Source of the DNA: Gaiellasilicea sp963730405
GTDB lineage: Bacteria > Actinomycetota > Thermoleophilia > Gaiellales > Gaiellaceae
Reading direction: 5' to 3'
Length of the DNA stretch: 64,000 nucleotides
Assembly (NCBI GenBank): GCA_963730405.1
Contig: CAVSRW010000014.1
Location: 62,001-126,000, forward strand
Below are positions 25,861-33,937 of the stretch, piece after piece. Position 1 is the first letter of the stretch; each line of letters begins with the position of its first letter. The position numbers were made by a program, and so were the translations under genes. A model generated the notes under the pieces. That model did no database searches. It saw only the letters and a program-made list of their open reading frames with translations, and was not told the DNA's origin.

Positions 25861-27514
25861 CCGTGCGCCCGTCCTCGTCGATGTCGACGCTGAACGCGGC
25901 GGGCGAGGCGCCCAGCCCCGGCATCGTCTGCATCGTCCCGCAGAGCGCGACGAGCCAGCCGGCCCCCGTGTAGGCGCGCACGTCGCGGACGGTCACTTCG
26001 AAACCGGTGGGCGCGTTCGTCAGCGCCGGGTCGTGCGAGAGCGAGAGGTGCGTCTTCGCCATGCAGATCGGCAGCCGGTCGAGCCCCGTGGCCGCGTACT
26101 GCTTGATCTTGTCCTTCGCCGTCTGGAGGAAGAGCACGCTCCCGGCGCCGTAGACGCGCTTCGCGATCGCCTCGATCTTGGCGTCGATCGGCGCATCGAT
26201 CGGGTACGTGTGCTCGAACTCGTTCGGGTGGTCGGCCGCGTCGACGACCGCCTCGGCCAGCTCCGCCGCGCCTGCGCCGCCGCGCTCGAAGGCCTCGTTC
26301 AGCTCGGCCGCGTGCGCGCCGTGCTCGAGCGCGAGCCGGCGGACGAGCGCCATCTCGTCGTCGGTGTCGCCGGGGAAGCGGTTGACGGCGACGACCGCCC
26401 GCAACCCGAACTCGCGCACGATCTCGAGGTGGCGGCGCAGGTTCTCGGCCCCGCGCTCGATCGCTTCGAGCCCGCCGTCGGGCTCACCGCCGTGGTGCTT
26501 CAGCGCCTTCGCCGTCGCGACGAGGACGACTGCGCTCGGGCTGAGGCCGCCGGCGCGGCAGACGATGTTGAGGAACTTCTCCATCCCCATGTCGGCTCCG
26601 AAGCCGGACTCGGTGACGACGTAGTCGCCCAGCTTGAGTGCGACGAGGTCGGCGACGAGCGAGTTGTTGCCGTGCGCGATGTTGGCGAAGGGGCCGCAGT
26701 GGACGAGCGCGGGCTGGCCCTCGAGCGTCTGGACGAGGTTCGGCTTCAGCGCGTCCTTCAGGAGCACGGTCATCGCGCCTGCGGCCCGGAGCTGCTCCGC
26801 GTGCACCGGCTCCCCCTCGAACGTGTACGCGACGGTGATCGCCCCCAGCCGCTCACGCAGGTCGTGGAGGTCGCGGGCGACCGCCACGATCGCCATCACC
26901 TCGGAGGCGGCCGTGATGTCGAAGCCGCTCTCGCGGACGTAGCCGTTGGCGCGGCCGCCGACGCCGACGACGACGTTCCGGAGCGCCCGGTCGTTGATGT
27001 CGACGCAACGGCGCCAGCCGACCGAGAGCGGATCGATCCCGAGCGCGTTCCCGTGCAGGATGTGCGCCTCGAGCAGAGCGGCGAGCAGGTTGTTCGCCGC
27101 GCCGATCGCGTGGATGTCGCCGGTGAAGTGGAGGTTCAGGTCCTCCATCGGCACCACCTGCGCGTAGCCGCCGCCGGCCGCACCGCCCTTGATCCCGAAG
27201 ACCGGCCCGAGCGACGCCTCGCGGAGGCAGAGAACCGGCTTGCGGCCGATGTGGCCGAGGCCCTGCGTGAGCGACACCGACGTCGTCGTCTTGCCCTCGC
27301 CCGCCTTCGTCGGCGTGATCGCGGTGACGCAGACGAGCTTGCCGTCCTCGGTGTCGCGGAGGCGGTCGAGCACGGCCAGATCGACCTTCGCCTTGGTGCG
27401 GCCGTAGGGCTCCACCTCGTCGGGCTCGAGGCCGGCGAGCGCCGCGATCTCCTCGATCGGGCGCAGCGTTGCTGCCTGCGCGATCTCGAGACTCGAGGGC
27501 AACGCCGTCGTCAT
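25847..27514 (-). CDS. fhs: Formate-tetrahydrofolate ligase
   Basis: A 555-residue ATP-dependent ligase joining formate to tetrahydrofolate. Signatures: the P-loop TPTKAGEGKTTTSVSL, REASLGPVFGIKGGAAGGGYAQVVP, NLHFTGDIHAIGAANNLLAA, HCGPFANIAHGNNS, and VTESGFGADMGMEKFLNI. The length and all blocks are normal. The minus-strand TAGGGT 6 bases before ATG 27514 suggests a leaderless promoter, and its TAG is also the stop of the upstream gene. With fchA it forms a one-carbon folate unit. Confidence 0.95.
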   Translation of the reverse strand: MTTALPSSLEIAQAATLRPIEEIAALAGLEPDEVEPYGRTKAKVDLAVLDRLRDTEDGKLVCVTAITPTKAGEGKTTTSVSLTQGLGHIGRKPVLCLREASLGPVFGIKGGAAGGGYAQVVPMEDLNLHFTGDIHAIGAANNLLAALLEAHILHGNALGIDPLSVGWRRCVDINDRALRNVVVGVGGRANGYVRESGFDITAASEVMAIVAVARDLHDLRERLGAITVAYTFEGEPVHAEQLRAAGAMTVLLKDALKPNLVQTLEGQPALVHCGPFANIAHGNNSLVADLVALKLGDYVVTESGFGADMGMEKFLNIVCRAGGLSPSAVVLVATAKALKHHGGEPDGGLEAIERGAENLRRHLEIVREFGLRAVVAVNRFPGDTDDEMALVRRLALEHGAHAAELNEAFERGGAGAAELAEAVVDAADHPNEFEHTYPIDAPIDAKIEAIAKRVYGAGSVLFLQTAKDKIKQYAATGLDRLPICMAKTHLSLSHDPALTNAPTGFEVTVRDVRAYTGAGWLVALCGTMQTMPGLGASPAAFSVDIDEDGRTVGLF

Positions 27515-27523
27515 GGGGAGACC

Positions 27524-28678
27524 CTAATGGCGTGCGACGGCACCGAGGTGCGGCTGGTACGCGCCGGTCTCGACGATCTCGGCGATCTGCTCGATCACGT
27601 GATGGAGCTCCTCGTCCGAGGTGAAGTAGTGCGGCCCGATCCTGATCCCCGCGCCGGGGCGGAAGTCACACAGGATCTGGCGCTCGGCGAGCTCGCGGTG
27701 CACGGCCGGGAACTCGTCCACGTGAACGGTGACCGTGCCGCCCCGGCGCTCGGGATCCCGCGGGCTCGCGACGCCGAAGCCTCTCTCGTCCGCCAGCGCG
27801 ATCAGGAGGTCGGTCTGGCGGAGCGAGTTCTCCCGGATCCGCTCGACGCCGATCTCCTCGATCAGGTCGTAGCCCGGGGTGGCTGCGTAGAGGGCCGGGA
27901 CGTTTGGTGTTCCGGTCAGGAAGCGGGCGGCGCCGTCCGCATAGCGCATCTCCTCCTCGAACGCGAAGGGCGCCTCGTGTGCCTGCCAGCCGGTGTAGGC
28001 GGGCTCCAGGGCCTCGGCGAGGTCGGGCCGGACGTAGAGCCAGCCGTTGCCCGGCCCGCCGCAGAGCCACTTGACCGACCCGCCGACGGCGAAGTCGACC
28101 CCGAGCGAGGTCACGTCGAGCGGCACGATTCCGGCCGACTGGTAGGCATCGAGGATCACGTGTGCGCCCGCCTCGTGCGCGCGACGGACGATCCGCTCGA
28201 CGTCCTGGATCTCACCCGACTTGAAGAGGACGTGGCTGATCGGGACGAGGAGCGTGCGCTCGTCGATCGCCTCGACGATCGCGTCGTCGTTCTCCACGAC
28301 CACCACCTCGAGGTCGCGCTGCGCCTGGTAGAGGTAGCGCACCGACGGGAAGTTGCCGCGCTCGTAGACGACCCGGTTCCGCGCGGGCGAAGGCTCGAAG
28401 CACGAAAGCACGACGGCCTCGGCGATCGCCACGTTCTGGTGCATGACGGTCGTGCCGGCCGGCGCTCCGATGATCCGGCCGATCTGATCGCCGACGGTCA
28501 TGGGCATGTCCCACCAGCCCTCGCCCCAGGCGCGGATCCCGCGCTCCCGCCAGGTGCGCGCGTAGTCGGCCATCCGCTCCTCCGCCTGCCGCGGCATCGC
28601 CCCGAGCGAGTGGTTGATCAGGTACGTCGTGTGCTCGAGGATCGGGAACTCGGAGCGGTAGTCGAGCAGCGCGCGCAT
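27524..28678 (-). CDS. Kynureninase-like PLP-dependent enzyme (aminotransferase class V)
   Basis: A 384-residue fold-type I PLP enzyme. The start TTYLINHSLGAMPRQAEERM matches kynureninase's YLDGNSLGALP. The PLP lysine is in FAVGGSVKWLCGGPGNGWLY, with the aspartate in VILDAYQSAGIVPLD. The late FRPGAGIRIGPHYF is also family-like. It may cleave kynurenine or an analogue; no other tryptophan-catabolism gene is nearby. ATG 28678 is chosen; a GTG at 28696 is possible. It leads to fhs with 9 bases between. Confidence 0.82.
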   Translation of the reverse strand: MRALLDYRSEFPILEHTTYLINHSLGAMPRQAEERMADYARTWRERGIRAWGEGWWDMPMTVGDQIGRIIGAPAGTTVMHQNVAIAEAVVLSCFEPSPARNRVVYERGNFPSVRYLYQAQRDLEVVVVENDDAIVEAIDERTLLVPISHVLFKSGEIQDVERIVRRAHEAGAHVILDAYQSAGIVPLDVTSLGVDFAVGGSVKWLCGGPGNGWLYVRPDLAEALEPAYTGWQAHEAPFAFEEEMRYADGAARFLTGTPNVPALYAATPGYDLIEEIGVERIRENSLRQTDLLIALADERGFGVASPRDPERRGGTVTVHVDEFPAVHRELAERQILCDFRPGAGIRIGPHYFTSDEELHHVIEQIAEIVETGAYQPHLGAVARH

Positions 28679-28713
28679 CTGGTCGGCAGTCTGCACGACG
28701 ACGCCGCCACAAC

Positions 28714-28737
28714 GGGACGTGTCCCAGGGACTGTCCC
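28714..28737. repeat. REP-like double palindrome beside the transposase
   Basis: GGGACGTGTCCC, one base, then GGGACTGTCCC, two perfect palindromes in tandem; a further GTCCC half lies at 28746-28750. It matches the copy at 25291. REP palindromes flanking a transposase of this type are an established arrangement. Confidence 0.7.
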
Positions 28738-28783
28738 TGAAAGATGTCCCTTCACGACGGTTTCGCCAGAGCCGACGGCGAGC

Positions 28784-28789
28784 TAGCGT
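28784..28789 (+). promoter_or_regulatory. -10-like box before the transposase
   Basis: TAGCGT lies 7 bases before GTG 28797 and decides that start over the longer upstream frame. Confidence 0.4.
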
Positions 28790-28796
28790 CGGCACC

Positions 28797-29227
28797 GTGC
28801 CGAGGATCCCGCGGAAGCAGCTGCCGAGCCCCGCCTGGTACCACGTGATCTGCCGCGGAGTGGAGCAGCGGACGATCGTGCTCGACGACCGCGACCGCGC
28901 CGCCTGGTTCGCACTGTTCATCGACGTGCAGCGCCGACACCGGTGGAAAGTGCACGCATGGAACCTGCTCGACAACCACTTCCACCTCCTGGTCGAGACG
29001 ACGCAGCCGGAGCTCTCGAAGGGGATGCAGCGCCTGAACGGCGTCCACGCGATCCGGTTCAACCGCCGCTACGAGCGCAGCGGGCATCTCTTCCAGGGAC
29101 GCTTCGAAGCGCGGGTCGTCGAGGGCGATAGGCATCTCGCGACAGTCGTCGAGTACATCTACGAGAACTCGACGCGGGTAGGTCTGCGCGGGTGGCCCTG
29201 GCGCGGCATCGGTCTTCCGCCTCGTGA
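28797..29227 (+). CDS. REP-associated tyrosine transposase (RAYT, Y1 type), 3' end unclear
   Basis: A Y1/IS200-like REP-associated transposase of about 145 residues. It shows PSPAWYHVICRGVEQRTIVLDD, the HUH-type motif HAWNLLDNHFHLLVETT, the catalytic region MQRLNGVHAIRFNRRYERSG with Tyr, then HLFQGRFEARVVE and VVEYIYENSTRVG. These enzymes act on REP palindromes. The GTG start follows TAGCGT by 7 bases. The frame does not stop after the domain: it runs to 29651 across the STAS gene. A TGA at 29225-29227 would end it with a one-base shift, so the true end is uncertain. Confidence 0.8.
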
Positions 29228-29244
29228 CTATGCTTGCGCGGGGC

Positions 29245-29610
29245 ATGACCGAGGAGACGAAACTCAACGAGCACCCGGTCGGCGGGATCGAGCGCCTGAA
29301 CGGCGCCGTCGTGATCCACCTCGTCGGCGAGCTCGACCTCTACAACGCCCCCGAGGTGCGCGCGGCGCTGCTGGAGCTCTGCACGGAACAGCCGGAGCGG
29401 CTCGTCGTCGACCTCGGCGCGGTGGACTTCGTCGACTCGACCGCGCTCGGCGTCCTGATCGAGGCACGCACCACGCTCGAGAACCGCCAGAGGTTCCTGC
29501 TCGCCGCGCCCGGGCTCGAGACCCACCGTGCGCTCACGATCTCCGGGCTCGACCAGCACCTGACCGTGCACGACACGGTCGACGCCGCGCTCGCAGCGAA
29601 GCTGAACTAG
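29245..29610 (+). CDS. STAS-domain anti-anti-sigma factor
   Basis: A 121-residue STAS domain protein like SpoIIAA/RsbV. The phosphorylatable Ser is in VDLGAVDFVDSTALGVLIEA. The start of the fold is NGAVVIHLVGELDLYNAPEV. It should bind an anti-sigma kinase when unphosphorylated and so release a sigma factor; the partners are not in the window. TATGCT is found 10 bases upstream, a wider spacing than usual, and in-frame ATG 29230 and GTG 29224 are alternative starts. The transposase frame overlaps it. Confidence 0.87.
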   Translation: MTEETKLNEHPVGGIERLNGAVVIHLVGELDLYNAPEVRAALLELCTEQPERLVVDLGAVDFVDSTALGVLIEARTTLENRQRFLLAAPGLETHRALTISGLDQHLTVHDTVDAALAAKLN

Positions 29611-29681
29611 CGCCTTCTCGTTGGCGACGCGGGCCGTCGGGGCGGTGCTGAGGCGGATCGCGGCCGTTTACGATGCTCGAC

Positions 29682-29729
29682 ATGACCGACCTGAAGACGG
29701 TCGTTCTCGACCTCGGAGGGCCCGAGTGA
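29682..29729 (+). other. Possible 15-codon leader ORF overlapping the P460 start
   Basis: ATG 29682 has TACGAT 7 bases upstream and reads MTDLKTVVLDLGGPE before a TGA that overlaps the GTG 29726 (GTGA). The GGAGGG inside it serves as Shine-Dalgarno for the next gene. It could be a coupling leader peptide or a by-product of the leaderless promoter. Confidence 0.35.
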
Positions 29730-30167
29730 GGGTCGCCGCGGCGCTCCTGACCCTCGTCGCGCTCGCGCTCGCCGGCTCGGCCGGCGCGCGGCCGGACGCG
29801 AACGGGCTGCCGGCGTACATCAACGGCTACGCCAAGTGGCAGAAGCTGAACGCGAAGCCGATCCGCGGCGGCTCGGCGGCCCACCAGGGCGTGAAGAACG
29901 TCTACGCGAGCAAGCGGAAGACCGGCCGCCGCTATCCCGTCGGGACGATCGTCGTCAAGACGGCGACACCGCCCGGGAAGCGCTGGCTCTCGCTCGTGGC
30001 GACGATGCGGCGGATCAAGGGGACCACGAACGGCGGCTGGCGCTGGGAGGAGTTCACGCGCGGGCTCATCCACCGCCCGCTTCGCGAAGGTCGGCTTCCC
30101 GGAGTCCGGCTGCGCCGCCTGCCACATGCAGGCGAAGGCCAACGACTACGTGTTCACACGGCGGTGA
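29726..30167 (+). CDS. Cytochrome P460-like secreted heme protein, one +1 frame break
   Basis: A protein of about 146 residues with a signal peptide (VAAALLTLVALALAGSAGA), then the P460-type region LPAYINGYAKWQKLNAKPI, RRYPVGTIVVK and WLSLVATMRRIKG. The heme site CAACH lies near the end in VGFPESGCAACHMQA. The C-terminal part is reached only if one G is skipped at GGG-C (30062). The length is one base over a multiple of three. P460 cytochromes oxidise hydroxylamine or nitric oxide; here the substrate is unknown. The start is GTG 29726, with a GGAGGG Shine-Dalgarno. The 3' end overlaps the opposite methyltransferase by 14 bases. Confidence 0.75.
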
Positions 30168-31290
30168 GCATCCGCTCGAGCGCCGGGTCGAGGCCGAGCG
30201 AGTCGCGCAGGGCTTCGTAGGCGCGCCGCGTCTCGTCGCCCGCCGGCTTCCCCTTCACCGCTCGGATCAGCACGTTCTTGGCGGTGTGCTCGAGCGGGAC
30301 GAACTCGACGAGCTGAGCACGGTAGCCGTGGAGCTCGAGCAGCTGCGCGCGGAGCGTGTCGGTCACGAGCGAGGCGAAGCGCTCCTTCGCGAGCCCATGG
30401 CGGAGGAGCGGCGCGAGCAGGTCGTTCTCGATCTGCCGGTAGGCCTCCTTCTGGCAGCACGGAACGGCCAGGATCGCGTCTGCCTCCCAGCGGATCGCCT
30501 GCGCCAGCGCCGCATCGGTCGCTGTGTCGCAGGCATGGAGGCTGACGACCAGGTCGACGTGCCCGTCTGCGTGGAAGCCCTCGATGTCGCCGAGCTCGAA
30601 CCGCAGCCCGGCGGCGTTCGAGCGCTCCGCGAAGGCCGAGCAGGCGGCGATCACGTCCGCCTTCAGGTCGAGGCCGACGAGCTCGACGTCGCGCCCGCGC
30701 AGCTCGGTCAGCAGGTGGTGGATCGCGAAGGTGAGGTACGACTTGCCGCAGCCGAAGTCGACAATCCGCAGCGTTCCCTCCGGGCGGAGTGCCGGGACGA
30801 CGTCGTCGACGAGCTCGAGAAAGCGGTTGACCTGGCGGAACTTGCCGTGGTGGCTCGCACGCACCTTCCCGTCCGGCGTCATCACGCCGAGCTCGACGAG
30901 GAACGGCACCGGTGTGCCCTCCTCGAGCAGGTACCGCTTGCGTCGGTCGTGGGCGGTCGTTCCGGCCCGCCGCGTCGGCGGACGCCGCAACACCTTCTCT
31001 CCGAGCACCTGCCAGTCCGCCTCGGGCGTCTGCAGCAGCCCTTGGCCGTAGTCCGCGAGGAGGAGCGAGAGCCGGTCGCGGGCTGAGGCGGGCTCCAGAT
31101 TCTCATGTGTCACGCGGTCGGCGAGGTGCGTCGTGAACCGGAAGGACGGCATGCCTCGCAGGTCGACGGGTTCCACGATCACCTTCGGCGGCAGCGAGCG
31201 CGAACGTGGCTTCGAGACGACGGCACGGACGAGGGACAGACCCTCGAACAGGTCCGTGAGCAACGTGTCCTTGTCGGGCATAGTCGACAT
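30154..31290 (-). CDS. SAM-dependent methyltransferase, PF13679-type
   Basis: A 378-residue methyltransferase of the Methyltransf_32 (PF13679) type. The SAM motif is RIVDFGCGKSYLTFAIHHLL, followed by VELVGLDLKADVIAACS and FELGDIEGF. Motif IV is VVSLHACDTATDAALAQAI, and ILAVPCCQKE follows. The N-terminal part contains GEKVLRRPPTRRAG and HDRRKRYLLEEGTPVPFL with HHGKFRQVNRFLELV, typical of this group. The substrate is probably RNA, but this is inference. ATG 31290 shares CATG with the divergent DUF427 start; ATG 31281 is an alternative. Confidence 0.83.
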   Translation of the reverse strand: MSTMPDKDTLLTDLFEGLSLVRAVVSKPRSRSLPPKVIVEPVDLRGMPSFRFTTHLADRVTHENLEPASARDRLSLLLADYGQGLLQTPEADWQVLGEKVLRRPPTRRAGTTAHDRRKRYLLEEGTPVPFLVELGVMTPDGKVRASHHGKFRQVNRFLELVDDVVPALRPEGTLRIVDFGCGKSYLTFAIHHLLTELRGRDVELVGLDLKADVIAACSAFAERSNAAGLRFELGDIEGFHADGHVDLVVSLHACDTATDAALAQAIRWEADAILAVPCCQKEAYRQIENDLLAPLLRHGLAKERFASLVTDTLRAQLLELHGYRAQLVEFVPLEHTAKNVLIRAVKGKPAGDETRRAYEALRDSLGLDPALERMLTAV

Positions 31291-31978
31291 GATGGGCCTT
31301 ACGACCGGAGCCGGGCCGTTCGGCGAGCGTCCCTGGGGCCGCTTCGACTTCGACGCCCCGGAGCGTGTCCGCTACGTCGAGCCGACCGCGAAGCACGTTC
31401 GAGCGGAGCGCGACGGCAGGACGGTGGCAGACAGCCGGCGCGTCATGCTCTTCTGGTCGACCGGGAAGCAGCCCCAGTACGCCTTTCCGGTCGAGGACGT
31501 CCAGGACGAAGGCCGGCCCGTGCCCGGCCTAGACGGCTACGTCAGCTTCGCCTGGGACGAGATCGACGCCTGGTTCGAGGAGGACGAGCAGGTCTTCGTC
31601 CACGTGCGCGACCCGTACAGCCGGATCGACGTGCTCGAGACGACCAGCCACATCCGCGTCGCCGTCGACGGCGAGACCCTCGCCGAGGGGACGCCGAAGA
31701 TCCTCTTCGAGACCGGGCTGCCGCCGCGCTACTACTTCGAACGCGCCGACGTGCGCATGGACGTGCTGACGCCGAGCGAGACCGAGACCGGCTGACCGTA
31801 CAAGGGCACGGCCAGGTACTGGTCGTACGGGGACGAGGACGACATCGCCTGGAGCTACGAGGAGCCGCGCTGGGACGCCGAGCGCGTGCGCGGCCTGATT
31901 GCCTTCTTCAACGAGCGCACCGACGTCGAGGTCGACGGCACGACCGAGGAGCGGCCGTCGACCCAGTGGTCGCGCTAG
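31289..31978 (+). CDS. DUF427 (PF04248) two-domain protein with an in-frame TGA
   Basis: A DUF427 protein of 229 codons with two copies of the fold. Copy 1 covers KHVRAERDGRTVADSRRVML to FAWDEIDAWFEEDE. Copy 2 covers HIRVAVDGETLAEGTPKILF, GLPPRYYFERADVRMDVL and PYKGTARYWSYG, to AWSYEEP and GLIAFFNERTDVEVDG. A TGA at 31793-31795 interrupts copy 2 exactly before PYKG, at the place where the family usually has Cys (CPYKG). Coding continues in frame to TAG 31976. The function of the family is unknown. TGA may encode selenocysteine, be a mutation, or be an error. Confidence 0.8.
31796..31830 (+). promoter_or_regulatory. Stem-loop directly after the in-frame TGA
   Basis: CCGTAC pairs with GTACGG at the base. 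After an 8-base one-sided bulge, GGCCAG pairs with CTGGTC around a GTA loop. The loop is about 20 bases after the TGA, within the range for bacterial SECIS elements. High GC makes chance pairing easy, so this is only suggestive. Confidence 0.3.
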
Positions 31979-33330
31979 AGGCCGGCCGCCTCCAACAGTT
32001 TCAACCAGACCTCGCTTCGGGCGGGGAAGCACGGCACCGCATGAGCGAGGCGCTCGAGCGGCACCTCGCCGACCACCGCGATCGTCGCTGCATGGAGGAA
32101 CTCGCCGCTCTCGAACCCGACGAACGTTGCCCCGACGACGACGCCGCGGACGTCGTCGATCACGAGCCGCGACGTCCCCGGCGTGTTCCGGCCTACGAAG
32201 CTGGCGCCGGCCGTGCCGCTCGTCGGGACGTCGACCGCGCGCACGACCATGCCGGCCGCCTCAGCCGACCCGAGCGTGTGCCCGACGGCCGCGACCTGCG
32301 GATCGGTGAAGATCACGCGCGGCGAGAGCGGGCCGTCGGAGACGACGGAGACGTTCTTGCCGAGGATCGCGTCCGCGGCGAGCCGCCCCTGGTACTTGCC
32401 CATGTGGGTCAGCAGCGCCCGGCCGTTCGCGTCGCCGATCGCATAGAGCCAGTCGTGCCGCGGCGAGCGCAGGTTCGAGCCGACCTCGACCGGCTTGCCC
32501 GCCTCCAGGCCGACGGTCTCGAGGCCGAGGTCGCCGGTCCGCGGCACGCGGCCGACGGCGATGAGCAGCTCTGCGCCGCGCGCGGTCGTCCCGTCCTCGA
32601 GCTCGACGACCGCCTCGGAGCCATCCCGCGAGACGCGGACGGCGCGGCTCCCCGTTCGCACGTCGACACCGGCCTCGACGAGGGCGGCGCCGACCTCCTC
32701 CGACGCGAACGGCTCCTCGCGCACGATCACCCGACCCGCACCCTCGAGCAGGACGACCTTGGTGCCGAGCGACGACCACGCCTGAGCGAGCTCGACGCCG
32801 ACGACGCCGCCGCCCAGGATGACGAGGCTCTTCGGCACCTCCTGCGCCGTCGTCGCCTCCCGGTTCCCCCACGGACGCGCGTCGGCCAGGCCGGGGATCG
32901 GCGGCATCGCCGGGCCGCTGCCGGTCGCGACCACGACGGCCTGCCGCGCGACGAGCACGTCGTCGCCGACGAGGACCCGCCGCTCGCCGTCGAGACGGCC
33001 GTGCCCGCGGACGAGCGTCACGCTGCGCTGCTCGAGCCACGGCACCTGCGAGGAGTCGTCGAGCTCGTGGATCACCTCGTCGCGCCGGGCGAGCACCGAC
33101 GCGGCGTCGAGGCCGTCGGCCCGGATCCCGGGGACGCGCCGCAGCTCGGCCAAGAGCTCGCCCGGGCGCAGCAACGCCTTCGAGGGCATGCACGCGTAGT
33201 AGGAGCACTCGCCGCCGACGAGGTGCTGCTCGACGACCGCGACCTCGACGCCCCCCTCGCCGAGCCGCCCGGCCGCGACCTCGCCTGCCGGGCCTGCCCC
33301 GATGACGACGACGTCGAACGTGCTTTCGGC
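31975..33330 (-). CDS. Pyridine nucleotide-disulfide oxidoreductase (dihydrolipoamide dehydrogenase-like)
   Basis: A 451-residue class I flavoprotein disulfide reductase. It has the FAD site DVVVIGAGPAGEVAAGRL, the redox disulfide VGGECSYYACMPSKALL, the NAD(P) site LVILGGGVVGVELAQAW, and the second FAD motif LYAIGDANGRALLTHMG. The C-terminal HxHPT motif is altered to HAVPCFPARSE: the first His and a Glu remain, but with different spacing. This makes a lipoamide role less sure, and mercuric, mycothiol or other reductase activity is possible. GTG 33330 is chosen from the FAD motif. The stop shares CTAG with DUF427. Confidence 0.85.
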   Translation of the reverse strand, partial: AESTFDVVVIGAGPAGEVAAGRLGEGGVEVAVVEQHLVGGECSYYACMPSKALLRPGELLAELRRVPGIRADGLDAASVLARRDEVIHELDDSSQVPWLEQRSVTLVRGHGRLDGERRVLVGDDVLVARQAVVVATGSGPAMPPIPGLADARPWGNREATTAQEVPKSLVILGGGVVGVELAQAWSSLGTKVVLLEGAGRVIVREEPFASEEVGAALVEAGVDVRTGSRAVRVSRDGSEAVVELEDGTTARGAELLIAVGRVPRTGDLGLETVGLEAGKPVEVGSNLRSPRHDWLYAIGDANGRALLTHMGKYQGRLAADAILGKNVSVVSDGPLSPRVIFTDPQVAAVGHTLGSAEAAGMVVRAVDVPTSGTAGASFVGRNTPGTSRLVIDDVRGVVVGATFVGFESGEFLHAATIAVVGEVPLERLAHAVPCFPARSEVWLKLLEAAGL

Positions 33331-33373
33331 CACGGCCGAGTCTGACACATCACCCGTGTGCGACCATCCGCGC

Positions 33374-33865
33374 GTGAGCACCGCCGTCGACGCGCAAGAG
33401 CTCCGCCGGCTGATGAGCGCCTGGGCGACCGGCGTCGCGGTCGTCACGAGCCGCGACGACGCGGGCCCGCGCGGCGCGACGACGAACGCGCTCACCTCGC
33501 TCTCCCTCGATCCAGTGCTCGTCCTCGTCGCGCTCGAGCACGGCTCCAACACGCTCGCCGCCGTCCGCAACGCGGGCCGGTTCTGCATCAACGTGCTCGC
33601 CGCCGACCAGGAGGAGATCGCACGTCGCTTCGCCACGAAGGCGAGCGGGGAGGAGAAGCTGGCCGGGGTCCCGCACGAGCTCGTGGACGGCGTGCCCGTG
33701 CTCGGCGGCGCGGTCGCCTGGCTCGCCTGCGAGCTCGACCGCGAGCTCGAGGGCGGCGACCACACGATCCTGCTCGGGCGCCCGCTCGAGGCCGGCTCGG
33801 ACCCCGACGCGCAGCCACTCGTCTTCCACGGCGGCCGCTTCCACGCGGGCGCGTTCGAGCGCTAG
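33374..33865 (+). CDS. Flavin reductase-like domain protein
   Basis: A 163-residue flavin reductase/FMN-binding split barrel. Signatures are LRRLMSAWATGVAVVTSRD, GATTNALTSLSLDPVLVLVAL, TLAAVRNAGRFCINVLAADQEEIA and GDHTILLGRPLEAG. It reduces FMN/FAD with NAD(P)H, or is the small part of a two-component monooxygenase; no large partner is adjacent. GTG 33374 is the best start; GTG 33353 is also possible. It is divergent from the flavoprotein gene across 43 bases. Confidence 0.86.
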   Translation: MSTAVDAQELRRLMSAWATGVAVVTSRDDAGPRGATTNALTSLSLDPVLVLVALEHGSNTLAAVRNAGRFCINVLAADQEEIARRFATKASGEEKLAGVPHELVDGVPVLGGAVAWLACELDRELEGGDHTILLGRPLEAGSDPDAQPLVFHGGRFHAGAFER

Positions 33866-33937
33866 CCGGCAATCCGGCTCCGCCGCCCCCTCGTACGAAC
33901 GGAGAGACGTCCGTATCCGAACAAGGGGGGATCTGCG

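Noticed and set aside
25796..28786. A 996-codon open frame on the plus strand opposite fhs and the kynureninase-like gene
   Set aside because: It lies antisense to two clear genes and is Arg/Asp/Gly-rich with no domain; an artefact of GC-rich codon structure.
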